The notes below the pieces were generated by a model. It had not been told where the DNA came from and did not search any database. It saw nothing but the letters and a program-made list of their open reading frames with translations. From JACQFK01 sp036383955 (lineage in GTDB: Bacteria; Planctomycetota; MHYJ01; JACPRB01), in contig DASVNH010000041.1 in the NCBI GenBank assembly GCA_036383955.1, positions 6,062-70,061 on the forward strand: a DNA stretch of 64,000 nucleotides, read 5' to 3'. A program made the translations under genes and the position numbers. Positions 51,846 through 59,350 of this stretch are shown one piece after another; the stretch's first letter is position 1, and each line of letters starts with the position of its first letter.

Positions 51846-53354
51846 CTAGCGCGCGGTGAGCTTGCCCTGGAAGAGGGAGAGGAACGCCACGTACGTGAAG
51901 CCGACGAAGAAGAGCATCTGGAAGGGGATCGCCCCGTACATGCCGTGCTGGAACGAATACCAGACGACCCAGCCGAAGCCGAGCCCCAGCGCCAGCTCCA
52001 TGAACGGCAGCGCCTTGGTCAGCGCCACCTTGTACTTCTTGCCCTTGAAGGTGTCGCGCGCCGCGTTGATCGCGTACTTGGGCGTCCGCACGAACTCGCC
52101 GCCCCGGGTCGTCAGGCCCTCGAACACCGCCTTCGCGTTCGAGACGCACATGCCGATGCCCATCGACAGCAGCATGGGCGTGTAGAGGATCGTGCGGATC
52201 ACGCCGCGGATCCCGTAGATCTCGCGCTGCGACGTCAGGTAGAAGATGCAGACCGACAGCGTCGCGCTGGCGAAGACGATCAGGTCGAGGATCACGCTCG
52301 TGCGCATCTCGAGCTTCGGCCGGAAGTAGGTCACCGGGAAGAGCATCAGCGCCAGGAACAGCGTCAGGATGTAGGCCGTGTTGCCCATGAGGTGCACGAC
52401 CCCTTCCGTCTTCACGTGGAAGGGGATCGGCGCCTTGATGACGTCCTTCAGCAGCTTCTTCGAGGTCTGCATCGACCCCTTCACCCAGCGGTGCTGCTGG
52501 CTCTTGAAGCCGTTCATGTCGACCGGCAGCTCGGCGGGGGTCACGACGTCCTGCACGAACACGAAGCGCCAGCCCTTGAGCTGGGCCCGGAAGCTCAGGT
52601 CCAGATCCTCCGTCAGCGTGTCGTGCTGCCAGCCGCCCGCGTCGGAGATCGACTCCCGCCGCCACATCCCGGCCGTCCCGGAGAAGTTGAAGAAGCGGCC
52701 CGAACGGTTCCGGGCCGCGTGCTCCATGATGAAGTGGCCGTCGAGGAAGATCGACTGCAGCCGCGTGAGGATCGAGTATTCCTTGTTGATGTGGCCCCAG
52801 CGCGCCTGCACGCAGCCCACCTTGGGATCCGTGAAGTAGTGCACCGTCTTCTGGAGGAAGTCGACGTTCGGCACGAAGTCCGCGTCGAAGAGCGCGATGA
52901 ACTCGCCTTTCGCGGTCTTCAGCCCGTTGTCCAGCGCGCCCGCCTTGTAGCCCGTGCGGTCCACGCGGTGGATGTATTCGATGTCGACGCCCTTCGCCTG
53001 CCACTCCTCGACCTTGCGGCGCGCGACCTCCGCGGACTCGTCCGTGGAGTCGTCGAGCACCTGGATCTGGAGCTTCTCGCGCGGATAGTCCATCACGCAG
53101 GCCGCGTCGATCAGGCGGTCGGTGACGTAGAGCTCGTTGAAGACCGGCAGCTGCACGGTGACGAGAGGCAGCGTCTCCCAGGCCTTCTCCACCTTCGCGG
53201 CCTTCCGGCGGTGACGGTAGTACAGGAAGACCATGAAATAGCGATGAAGGCCGTAGACGCAGAGTATGCCCAAGACTACGAAATAGGTGTACATGACCGT
53301 CAAGCCCACGGCGTTGCCTGTGCCGGTCACGGGAAGCGCGAGAAGAGACTTCAC
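51846..53354 (-). CDS. Membrane processive GT2 glycosyltransferase (cellulose synthase-like)
   Basis: The product is 502 residues. One helix at the start (MYTYFVVLGILCVYGLHRYF), then a GT-A domain with LPLVTVQLPVFNE, VLDDSTDES (first Asp pair), ALFDADFVP (DxD), LTEDLDLSFRAQLKGW (TED) and QQHRWVKG (Q(Q/R)xRW). Four to five helices follow (about 320-490). All processive GT2 residues are present, so it probably makes a beta-linked polysaccharide such as glucomannan- or cellulose-type, and exports it. No BcsB-like partner is next to it. It forms a unit with the epimerase. Confidence 0.9.
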   Translation of the reverse strand: MKSLLALPVTGTGNAVGLTVMYTYFVVLGILCVYGLHRYFMVFLYYRHRRKAAKVEKAWETLPLVTVQLPVFNELYVTDRLIDAACVMDYPREKLQIQVLDDSTDESAEVARRKVEEWQAKGVDIEYIHRVDRTGYKAGALDNGLKTAKGEFIALFDADFVPNVDFLQKTVHYFTDPKVGCVQARWGHINKEYSILTRLQSIFLDGHFIMEHAARNRSGRFFNFSGTAGMWRRESISDAGGWQHDTLTEDLDLSFRAQLKGWRFVFVQDVVTPAELPVDMNGFKSQQHRWVKGSMQTSKKLLKDVIKAPIPFHVKTEGVVHLMGNTAYILTLFLALMLFPVTYFRPKLEMRTSVILDLIVFASATLSVCIFYLTSQREIYGIRGVIRTILYTPMLLSMGIGMCVSNAKAVFEGLTTRGGEFVRTPKYAINAARDTFKGKKYKVALTKALPFMELALGLGFGWVVWYSFQHGMYGAIPFQMLFFVGFTYVAFLSLFQGKLTAR

Positions 53355-53384
53355 TGGACCTCTTTTCCCTCCCGAAGAAGGCGT

Positions 53385-53415
53385 ATTATAGGGAAGCCCC
53401 CCCCGGCAGGGTCAA
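53385..53415 (-). promoter_or_regulatory. Sigma-70-like promoter of the GT2-epimerase unit
   Basis: On the minus strand, TTGACC (53415-53410), 19 bp, then TATAAT (53390-53385). The start codon at 53354 is about 30 bases downstream, with GAGGTCC as ribosome site. Confidence 0.65.
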
Positions 53416-53434
53416 GGGCAACCCATAAAAACCC

Positions 53435-53776
53435 ATGAAATGCCTTCGCCTCGCCCACGCCAACCTGCGGGTCGACGCCCTGGAGCCTGCCGTGAGGTTC
53501 TATTCAGACGTCCTGGGCCTCCCCCTTGTGACACGAAGAGACGCCGAAGGCCGGGGCGCCTGGCTCCGGGTCGGCGACGCCGAGATCCATCTCACCGAAG
53601 ACGCCACCCCGCAGCCCGCCTCCAAGCGGCACCTCGCGTTGGAAGTCGACGACCTCCCCGCCGCGCGCGCCGCGGTCGCCGGCTCGGGCGCCCTGATCGA
53701 AAAAGAAGAGGCCGGCGTCCGCTTCTGGACCCGCGACCCCTCCGGCAACCGCTTGGAGATCGTCGGCCCGGCCTGA
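53435..53776 (+). CDS. VOC/glyoxalase-fold protein
   Basis: The product is 113 residues. The vicinal oxygen chelate layout has HANLRVDALEPAVRFYSDVLGLPLV, WLRVGDAEIHL, RHLALEVDDLPAARAAV and WTRDPSGNRLEIVGP. The His and Glu metal positions are present (HANL, HLAL, RLEIV). The substrate (glyoxalase, dioxygenase or resistance) is not predictable. It lies 15 bases before moaD, so it may share the transcript. Confidence 0.85.
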   Translation: MKCLRLAHANLRVDALEPAVRFYSDVLGLPLVTRRDAEGRGAWLRVGDAEIHLTEDATPQPASKRHLALEVDDLPAARAAVAGSGALIEKEEAGVRFWTRDPSGNRLEIVGPA

Positions 53777-53791
53777 TACCATGCCTTCCCT

Positions 53792-54025
53792 GTGAAGGTT
53801 TCGGTGCGCCTCTTCGGGCCCCTCGCGGAAGCGGCCGCGACGTCCTCCCTGGACGTCGACGTCGAGCGCCCCACGGTCGGCGCGGTCGTGGAGGCCGTCG
53901 CCAAGACCGGCCTGAAGATCGACCGCTCCGTGAAATTCGCGCTGAACACGGACTACGCGGCGGCGGAGGCCGTCGTCCGCGCCGGCGACGTCGTCTCGCT
54001 CATCCCGCCGGTGGGTGGCGGATAG
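53792..54025 (+). CDS. moaD: Molybdopterin synthase sulfur-carrier subunit MoaD
   Basis: The product is 77 residues from the GTG at 53792. The ubiquitin-like fold reads KVSVRLFGPLAEAAAT, KFALNTDYAAAEAVVRAGDVVSLIPPVGGG, with the C-terminal GG that receives sulfur. It transfers sulfur to cyclic PMP with MoaE. moaE follows after a palindrome of about 100 bp. Other moco genes are not in the window. Confidence 0.9.
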   Translation: MKVSVRLFGPLAEAAATSSLDVDVERPTVGAVVEAVAKTGLKIDRSVKFALNTDYAAAEAVVRAGDVVSLIPPVGGG

Positions 54026-54041
54026 CCGTGCTGACGCACGA

Positions 54042-54140
54042 AACTCCCAAGGGCCAAATCCCAAATCCCAACGGATCCCCCCTGTCCCCCCGGGGGGGCG
54101 GGGGATGTCTTGGGAGTTGGTCCTTGGGAGTTGGGAGTTA
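54042..54140. repeat. Heptamer-arm palindrome with C6/G7 core (copy 3)
   Basis: The left arm is AACTCCC, AAGGGCC, AAATCCC, AAATCCC, then AACGG. The core is CCCCCCTGTCCCCCC with GGGGGGGCGGGGG (54077-54105). The right arm is TTGGGAG, TTGGTCC, TTGGGAG, TTGGGAG. It lies between moaD and moaE, and the last GGGAG sits where moaE needs a ribosome site. Confidence 0.85.
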
Positions 54141-54143
54141 CGT

Positions 54144-54548
54144 TTGATCAAGGTCACGACCGACGTCCTTTCGATCGACGAGGCCTACGCGGCGGTGAAG
54201 CGGCCGGACTGCGGGGCGGTGGCCCTCTTCGTGGGGACCGTGCGCGACCACCACGAGGGGAAGTCGGTCGTCTCGCTGTCCTACTCGGCCTTCCAGGAGA
54301 TGGCGGAGAAGGAGTTCGCGAAGATCGCCGCCGACGCGGCCGCGAAGTGGAAGCTCGGCGAGGTCTACATCGCGCACCGCACCGGCAAGCTCGAGATCGG
54401 CGACGCGAGCGTGCTGATCGCGGTCTCGTCGGGCCACCGCGCGGAGGCCTTCGAGGCCTGCCGCTACGCGATCGAGACGCTAAAGAAGACGGCGCCGATC
54501 TGGAAGGAAGAGTTCTACGACCAGGGGAAAGCGTGGGTGAGCGGGTGA
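54144..54548 (+). CDS. moaE: Molybdopterin synthase catalytic subunit MoaE
   Basis: The product is 134 residues. The TTG at 54144 gives a typical start (IKVTTDVLSIDEAYAAV); no better codon is near. The core has GAVALFVGTVRDHHEGKSVVSLSYSAFQEMAEKEF, VYIAHRTGKLEIGDASVLIAVSSGHRAEAFEACRYAIETLKKTAPIWKEEF, with the active-site Lys in KEEF and the HR/R residues. It joins dithiolene sulfurs using MoaD. The GGGAG ahead belongs to the palindrome's right arm. Confidence 0.93.
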   Translation: MIKVTTDVLSIDEAYAAVKRPDCGAVALFVGTVRDHHEGKSVVSLSYSAFQEMAEKEFAKIAADAAAKWKLGEVYIAHRTGKLEIGDASVLIAVSSGHRAEAFEACRYAIETLKKTAPIWKEEFYDQGKAWVSG

Positions 54549-54964
54549 AGTCGCTCACCGAGCACCTCTGGTTCGAGACGAAAGAGCGCGTCGAGTTCGT
54601 CAACATCACCGCGACCGTCGAGGAGCTGGTCCGCAAGAGCGGCGTGAAGGAAGGCATGGTGCTCGTCAACGCCATGCACATCACCGCGAGCGTGTTCATC
54701 AACGACGATGAGCGCGGCCTGCACGCGGACATGAAGCGCTTCCTCGAAAAGCTCGTGCCGTTCGAGCCGACCTCCCAGTGGCGCCACAACGACACCGGCG
54801 AGGACAACGCCGACGCCCACCTCAAGCGCCAGCTCTTCGGCCGCGAGGTCGTCGTCGCCATCACCGCCGGGAAGCTCGACTTCGGCCCCTGGGAGCAGAT
54901 CTTCTACGGGGAGTTCGACGGACGTCGCCGCAAGCGCGTCCTCGTCAAGGTGATCGGCGAGTGA
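54545..54964 (+). CDS. yjbQ: YjbQ family protein (UPF0047)
   Basis: The product is 139 residues from GTG 54545, overlapping the moaE stop (GTGA). Family motifs are present: GMVLVNAMHITASVFINDDERGLHADMKRFL, WRHNDTGEDNADAHLKRQLFG and LDFGPWEQIFYGEFDGRRRKRVLVKV. Members show weak thiamine-phosphate synthase activity in vitro, but the physiological role is not known. It belongs to the same run as moaE. Confidence 0.9.
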   Translation: MKSLTEHLWFETKERVEFVNITATVEELVRKSGVKEGMVLVNAMHITASVFINDDERGLHADMKRFLEKLVPFEPTSQWRHNDTGEDNADAHLKRQLFGREVVVAITAGKLDFGPWEQIFYGEFDGRRRKRVLVKVIGE

Positions 54965-55299
54965 GCGCTCGCTTTAAGCTGCTCGTCCTTCGAAGTCCTC
55001 AGCTAGACGTTGTGAAGAGCTTCTATGAGGCGATCGGATTGTCCTTCGTTCCGGAAAAGCACGGCCGGGGGCCCGATCATTTCTCGGCGACGTCCGGCGA
55101 GCTCGTTCTCGAGCTCTACCCGTCCGGCAAGGAAGCGGACGTGAGCGACCTGCGGCTCGGCTTCGATGTCCGGAGCCTACCCGAAGTCATCGGCCGACTG
55201 ATCGCTCTCGGCGTGGACGTACCGGATCCGGAAGGACAATGCATTGTGGTGAATGATCCCGACGGCCGCCGCGTTGAGCTGGCTCAGGAGAAACCATGA
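54961..55299 (+). CDS. VOC/glyoxalase-fold protein
   Basis: The product is 112 residues from GTG 54961, overlapping the yjbQ stop (GTGA). The fold is visible as KLLVLRSPQLDVVKSFYEAIGLSFVPEKHGRGPDHFSA, LVLELYPSG, RLGFDVRSLPEVIGRLIAL and VVNDPDGRRVELAQ. Unlike the VOC gene at 53435, the first His ligand is replaced (VLRS). It may be metal-free or bind an unknown ligand. The next gene overlaps its stop. Confidence 0.8.
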   Translation: MSARFKLLVLRSPQLDVVKSFYEAIGLSFVPEKHGRGPDHFSATSGELVLELYPSGKEADVSDLRLGFDVRSLPEVIGRLIALGVDVPDPEGQCIVVNDPDGRRVELAQEKP

Positions 55300-55862
55300 A
55301 GATCCTCGCGTTCGCCGGGAGCACCCGGACCGAGTCGTGGAACAAGAAGCTGATCAAGATCGCGGCCGCCGGCGCCAAGGCGGCCGGGGCCGAAGTCACG
55401 CTCATCGACCTGCGCGACTACCCGATGCCGCTCTATGACGGCGACCTCGAGGATAAAGAGGGGATCCCCGAGAACGGCAAGAAGCTCAAGGCGCTGTTCC
55501 TCGAGCACCGCGGGCTGCTCATCTCCTCGCCCGAGTACAACAGCTCCGTCTCCGGCGTGCTCAAGAACGCGATCGACTGGGTCTCGCGCTCGGCGCCCGG
55601 CGAAGCCGCCCTCTCGGCCTACGCGGGCAAGGTCGCCGGTCTCGTGTCGGCCTCCATCGGCGGGCTCGGCGGCCTGCGCGGGCTCGTGCATCTCAAGGCG
55701 ATCCTGGGCAACATCAAGGTGCTCGTGGTTCCGGAGCAGGTGTCGGTCTCCAAGGCGCAGGACGCCTTCAACCCGGACGGCACGCTCAAGGACGACCGGC
55801 AGCGCGCCCAGGTCGAAGGCGTGGGAAAGGCCGTCGCGGCGCTGCTCGCCAAGCTCGGATAA
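55296..55862 (+). CDS. NAD(P)H-dependent FMN reductase (SsuE/chromate-reductase family)
   Basis: The product is 188 residues. The flavodoxin-like start FAGSTRTESWNKKL binds FMN phosphate. Then DLRDYPMPLYDGDLEDKEGIPEN and SPEYNSSVSGVLKNAIDWVSR are the family signature. It may reduce FMN, quinones or azo compounds. Overlap with the VOC gene (ATGA) suggests a co-translated unit with moaE, yjbQ and VOC genes. Confidence 0.9.
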   Translation: MKILAFAGSTRTESWNKKLIKIAAAGAKAAGAEVTLIDLRDYPMPLYDGDLEDKEGIPENGKKLKALFLEHRGLLISSPEYNSSVSGVLKNAIDWVSRSAPGEAALSAYAGKVAGLVSASIGGLGGLRGLVHLKAILGNIKVLVVPEQVSVSKAQDAFNPDGTLKDDRQRAQVEGVGKAVAALLAKLG

Positions 55863-55883
55863 AAGCAGCGGGCAGATTTATTC

Positions 55884-56327
55884 TCAGCGGCCCGTGCTGC
55901 CGAAGCCGCCCGCGCCCCGCTCCGTCGAGGGGAGCTCGGCGACTTCCTTCCAGCGCACCTTCGGCACCGGCACGATCAGCATCTGAGCGATCCGCATCGC
56001 TCGCGTCACCGTGAACGGCTCCTTGCCCGCGTTGAGCAGCAGCACCTTCACTTCGCCGCGGTAGTCCGCGTCGATCGTCCCCGGCGAGTTCGGCACCAGC
56101 AGCGCGTGCTTCGCCGCCAGGCCCGACCGCGGACGCACCTGCGCCTCGTGGCCCGACGGGACCGCGATCTGGAAGCCGCAGGGAACGGCGACCACCTGGC
56201 CGGGCGCGATCGCGAGCGGCTCGACGACCGCCGCGTGCAAATCCATCGCCGCCGCCTCCGCCGACTGGTAGGAAGGCAGGGGGACATCCTCGGTCCCCGG
56301 CAAACGGCGAATCATCACCTCGAGCAT
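55884..56327 (-). CDS. dut: Deoxyuridine triphosphatase (dUTPase)
   Basis: The product is 147 residues. All five dUTPase motifs are present: AAAMDLHAA (1), PRSGLA (2), GTIDADYRGEV (3), RIAQMLIV (4) and RGAGGFGSTGR (5, C-terminal arm). It hydrolyses dUTP to dUMP, keeping uracil out of DNA. It lies just after the gene at 56329, which ends one base before its start. Confidence 0.95.
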   Translation of the reverse strand: MLEVMIRRLPGTEDVPLPSYQSAEAAAMDLHAAVVEPLAIAPGQVVAVPCGFQIAVPSGHEAQVRPRSGLAAKHALLVPNSPGTIDADYRGEVKVLLLNAGKEPFTVTRAMRIAQMLIVPVPKVRWKEVAELPSTERGAGGFGSTGR

Positions 56328-56328
56328 C

Positions 56329-57429
56329 TCACCACTCCAAAGGCTTCACCAGCCGCTTGTGGAAGCGGCGGTCGATGTCCATGATCGTGGCCCCGACATC
56401 CTTCGCCACCTTCTCGACGATCGGCCGGACGTCCAGCGCGTACGCGCTCACGATCTCGATCTCGCCGCTGAACCACGAGTTCTCCTCGTCGTACAGCCGT
56501 CGAGCGTACCAGAAGACCTTCCGCAGCGCGCCCACCGCCGCCTCGTGGAACAGGCGCTTCGGCATCCCCTCGGCCTCGAAGCCGGGCGGGACGTCGCGCG
56601 CCACCAGCAGCCCGCCGAAAAACTCGCCGTCCGTCTGCAAGTCCGCCGCCACCAGCCGGTCCCAATCCTTCAGCTCGATGAGCGCCCCCCAGCAGCCCAT
56701 GCCCCGGCGCCCGAACGACTGCTCGAGGAACCGCAGATCCTCCGTCGGGCACATCACGAACTTCCGCGCGTCCCCCGCCAGCTCCCAGAGGATCCGCGCC
56801 AGGACGTCGTTCATCAGCGGCCCGTCCCGCCAGCAGCTCACGCAGACGCGGCGGACGTCCTTCGGCAGCTTCGCCCGCAGATCGTGCCGCCAATGCCACT
56901 GCTTCGGATTCGCCTCGAAGCCCTCCCGGTACGTGATCGTCCCGCCCCGCTCCTCTTTCGCAATCGGCAGCGCGGCGAGGTCGAACAGCGTCTTGACGTC
57001 CTCCGGCCGCGGGGCCTGGTCCGTCACCGCCGCCATGTAGCACTCGAGATTCACCTTGCCGCAGCTGTCCCAGCGCTCGAGCAGCGGCGCGAACGCCGCG
57101 AACGCGGGCGGCACCGGACGTCCCCGCCGCAGCTCCACCTCGTGCAGCGTCGTCGAAAACGCCGCGATCCGCAGCGTGAACCCGCGCCGGAAAAGCGGAT
57201 TGGGAGAGATCGACATCCGCAGCCCGCGCGCGTCGATCCCGCCCGGCCCGCTGTACCAGCCCTCGCCCAGCGGCTGGAAGCCGGCTTCCTGGATCGCCTT
57301 CTGGACGACCCAGTAGAACTCGCCGGCCGCGCGGCCCTTCGCGGTCCGCTGGCGCCAGAGGACGGCGACGGCCAGGGCCGGCAGCCCCACCACGCAGGCC
57401 AGGACGGCCAGGCCGACCGTCAGGGACAT
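56329..57429 (-). CDS. Membrane-anchored protein of unknown function
   Basis: The product is 366 residues from the ATG at 57429, 10 bp inside the mazG-like gene end; an open upstream frame carries no homology. One N-terminal helix (MSLTVGLAVLACVVGLPALAVAVL) precedes a soluble domain with FYWVVQKAIQEAGFQPLGEGWY, CGKVNLECYMAAVTDQAPRPED and FLEQSFGRRGMGCWGALIELKDWDRL. Several Cys and Trp are present, without zinc or catalytic motif. I do not recognise the family. It is upstream of dut and co-directional. Confidence 0.65.
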   Translation of the reverse strand: MSLTVGLAVLACVVGLPALAVAVLWRQRTAKGRAAGEFYWVVQKAIQEAGFQPLGEGWYSGPGGIDARGLRMSISPNPLFRRGFTLRIAAFSTTLHEVELRRGRPVPPAFAAFAPLLERWDSCGKVNLECYMAAVTDQAPRPEDVKTLFDLAALPIAKEERGGTITYREGFEANPKQWHWRHDLRAKLPKDVRRVCVSCWRDGPLMNDVLARILWELAGDARKFVMCPTEDLRFLEQSFGRRGMGCWGALIELKDWDRLVAADLQTDGEFFGGLLVARDVPPGFEAEGMPKRLFHEAAVGALRKVFWYARRLYDEENSWFSGEIEIVSAYALDVRPIVEKVAKDVGATIMDIDRRFHKRLVKPLEW

Positions 57430-57704
57430 GCGCAGGGGATGGCCGCGCAGCGCGGGCAGCCCTTTCCGTACTTCGCCAGCGCCGCCGCCTGGAGATCGAC
57501 GTCCGACAGCGAGCAGATCGTGGCGAGCCACGCCAGGACGTCGGCCGCCTCTTCCTTGATCGAGGCCCGGTCGCGCTTGCGGACCGCCTCCGCGAGCTCG
57601 CCGACTTCCTCCGTGAACCAGAGGAAGTTGAGGTCGACGCCCCGCTTGGCGTCCCGCGTGTGGTAGGTCTGGCGGATCTGGTCCTGGAATTCAGCGAGCG
57701 TCAT
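57420..57704 (-). CDS. MazG-like nucleotide pyrophosphohydrolase with C-terminal Cys cluster
   Basis: The product is 94 residues. The Mg-binding helices are EEVGELAEAVRKRD and EEAADVLAWLATICSLSDVDL (EExxE and ExxD). It hydrolyses nucleoside triphosphates to monophosphates. The tail CPRCAAIPCACP adds a CxxC/CxC set, unlike standard MazG. It overlaps murJ by 14 bp and the following gene by 10 bp. Beside dut it fits nucleotide-pool cleaning. Confidence 0.85.
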   Translation of the reverse strand: MTLAEFQDQIRQTYHTRDAKRGVDLNFLWFTEEVGELAEAVRKRDRASIKEEAADVLAWLATICSLSDVDLQAAALAKYGKGCPRCAAIPCACP

Positions 57705-59202
57705 CGGGGCGTCTCCGGAGAAGCCGCCGCGCCTCGTCCATCCGGAAAAGCCTCGCGAGGAGGAAGTAGACGGCTCCGCCCGCGGCGACGGGCGCGAGGG
57801 CGCGGATCAGCTTGGGGCCGAGTGTAGCGCCCGGTACCTGGAGGGTCAACCACCGCCACAGGCCCCAGGCCGCCGCCGCCATCAGCAGGCTCGCGGCCGC
57901 GCTTTTCAGGAAGTCGGCATACCCGAGCGCGAGCCCCGGGATCCGCCGGCGCAGCAGCGCGTTGAGCGTGAGGAACGTCGCGAGGCCCGTGACGGAGTTC
58001 GCGACGGCGATCCCGATCTCCCGGAAGCGGCCCACCAGCGCGATCGTCAGGCCGAGGTTGAGTAGGACCATGCAGGCCCCGACCTTGGCGGGCGTCGCCG
58101 AGTCCTTCTTCGCGTAGAACGCCCGCGCCTGGATCTGGTTCGCGCAGTAGCACCAGAGCCCCGCCGAGTACCAGACCACCACGCCGGCCACCCGGGACGT
58201 CGCGTCCGCCCCGAACTGCCCGCGCTCGAAGAGCAGCGCGACGATGGGCTCGGCGAGCGCGATGAGCCCCGCCGTGGCGGGGACCGACAGGAAGAACACG
58301 AGCCGCATCGCGCGGCGGAAGACGTCGGGGAAATCCTCCTTCGGCGACGAGAGCAGCGGGAAGACGGCCGTCGCCAGCGCCGTGCCGATGAGGGCCAGCG
58401 GCAGCTGGGTCAGCTGGTTGCCGTAGTAGAGCGACGACACCGCGCCCGTGCCCTGGATCCAGTGCTGGGCGATCACGCTGCCGACGACCTCGTTGATCTG
58501 CGCGGGCGCCAGGCCGATCACGATCGGCAGGAAGGTCCGCCGCACCTGCCGCAGCCCCGGATCGCGGAGGTCGAGGTCGGGGCGGATCGACATCCCCCGC
58601 GCGCGCAGCGGCGGGATCATCACCAGCAGGGTGAGGGCGCCGCCCGCGACGACCGACCAGGCCACGGCCTCGACGCTGCCGGGGAAGACGAAGAGCGTCG
58701 CGATCCAGACCACGTTCACGAGGACCGGGGCGAAGGCGGGCGCGAAGTAGTGGCGGAGGCCGTTGAGCGCCGCGCCCAGGATGGCGGCCACGCAGATGAG
58801 GCCCAGGTAGGGCAGCATGATCCGCAGCAGCGGCGCCTCGAGCGCGACTTTGGCGTCGCCCGGGAAGAGCCGGGGCATCAGGTAGGTGAACCCGATCGCC
58901 GCCGCGATGCCCAGCGCCAGGAAGAGCGCGAGGGCCGTCGAGAGCTTCCGCAGCAGCGCGCCCGCTTCCGCCGGGCGGCCGCCCTCGCAGCGCTCCACGA
59001 ACGCGGGGAGGAAGGCGGACGTCAGCGCGCCCTCGCCGAAGAGCCGCCGGAAGAGGTTGGGGATCCGGAAGGCCAGCGCGAAGGCGTCCCAGAGGGCCGA
59101 GGTGCCGAAGAAGTAGGAGGCGATGGCGTCCCGGGCGAACCCGAGGATCCGGCTGAGCAGCGTGCAGGCGCTGATCAGCCCCGCCGAGCGGATGAACGAC
59201 AT
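57691..59202 (-). CDS. murJ: Lipid II flippase MurJ
   Basis: The product is 503 residues and about 14 membrane helices. The start (MSFIRSAGLISACTLLSRILGFARDAI) and PNLFRRLFGEGALTSAFLPAFVERCEG, with the Arg residues essential in E. coli MurJ, identify the MviN/MurJ subgroup of the MOP superfamily. It moves the peptidoglycan precursor across the inner membrane. It is first in the minus-strand run murJ, mazG-like, unknown, dut. Confidence 0.93.
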   Translation of the reverse strand: MSFIRSAGLISACTLLSRILGFARDAIASYFFGTSALWDAFALAFRIPNLFRRLFGEGALTSAFLPAFVERCEGGRPAEAGALLRKLSTALALFLALGIAAAIGFTYLMPRLFPGDAKVALEAPLLRIMLPYLGLICVAAILGAALNGLRHYFAPAFAPVLVNVVWIATLFVFPGSVEAVAWSVVAGGALTLLVMIPPLRARGMSIRPDLDLRDPGLRQVRRTFLPIVIGLAPAQINEVVGSVIAQHWIQGTGAVSSLYYGNQLTQLPLALIGTALATAVFPLLSSPKEDFPDVFRRAMRLVFFLSVPATAGLIALAEPIVALLFERGQFGADATSRVAGVVVWYSAGLWCYCANQIQARAFYAKKDSATPAKVGACMVLLNLGLTIALVGRFREIGIAVANSVTGLATFLTLNALLRRRIPGLALGYADFLKSAAASLLMAAAAWGLWRWLTLQVPGATLGPKLIRALAPVAAGGAVYFLLARLFRMDEARRLLRRRPDDAR

Positions 59203-59213
59203 GACCCCTCTCT

Positions 59214-59295
59214 CTAAGGAGATAGGGAGATGGGACGGATCAGGCGATAAAGGTGGGCCCCTTATCTCCCCATCTCGTCCGATCCCCGGATCTCC
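59214..59295. repeat. Heptamer-arm palindrome relative (copy 5, divergent core)
   Basis: The left arm is GGAGATA, GGGAGAT, GGGACGG and ATCAGGC; the right arm, reversed, is GGAGATC, CGGGGAT, CGGACGA, GATGGGG. The core is GTGGGCCCC rather than a C/G run. It lies between the divergent murJ and PKD genes, so may affect both promoters. Confidence 0.6.
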
Positions 59296-59350
59296 TCAGG
59301 GAGTTTCACCCCCTTCGCCGGGGATGTCAAGGTTGCTACAATCCAAGGAG

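Noticed and set aside
50761..53004. Long minus-strand frame across the epimerase and GT2 genes
   Set aside because: Different frame of two well-supported enzymes; no recognisable domain.
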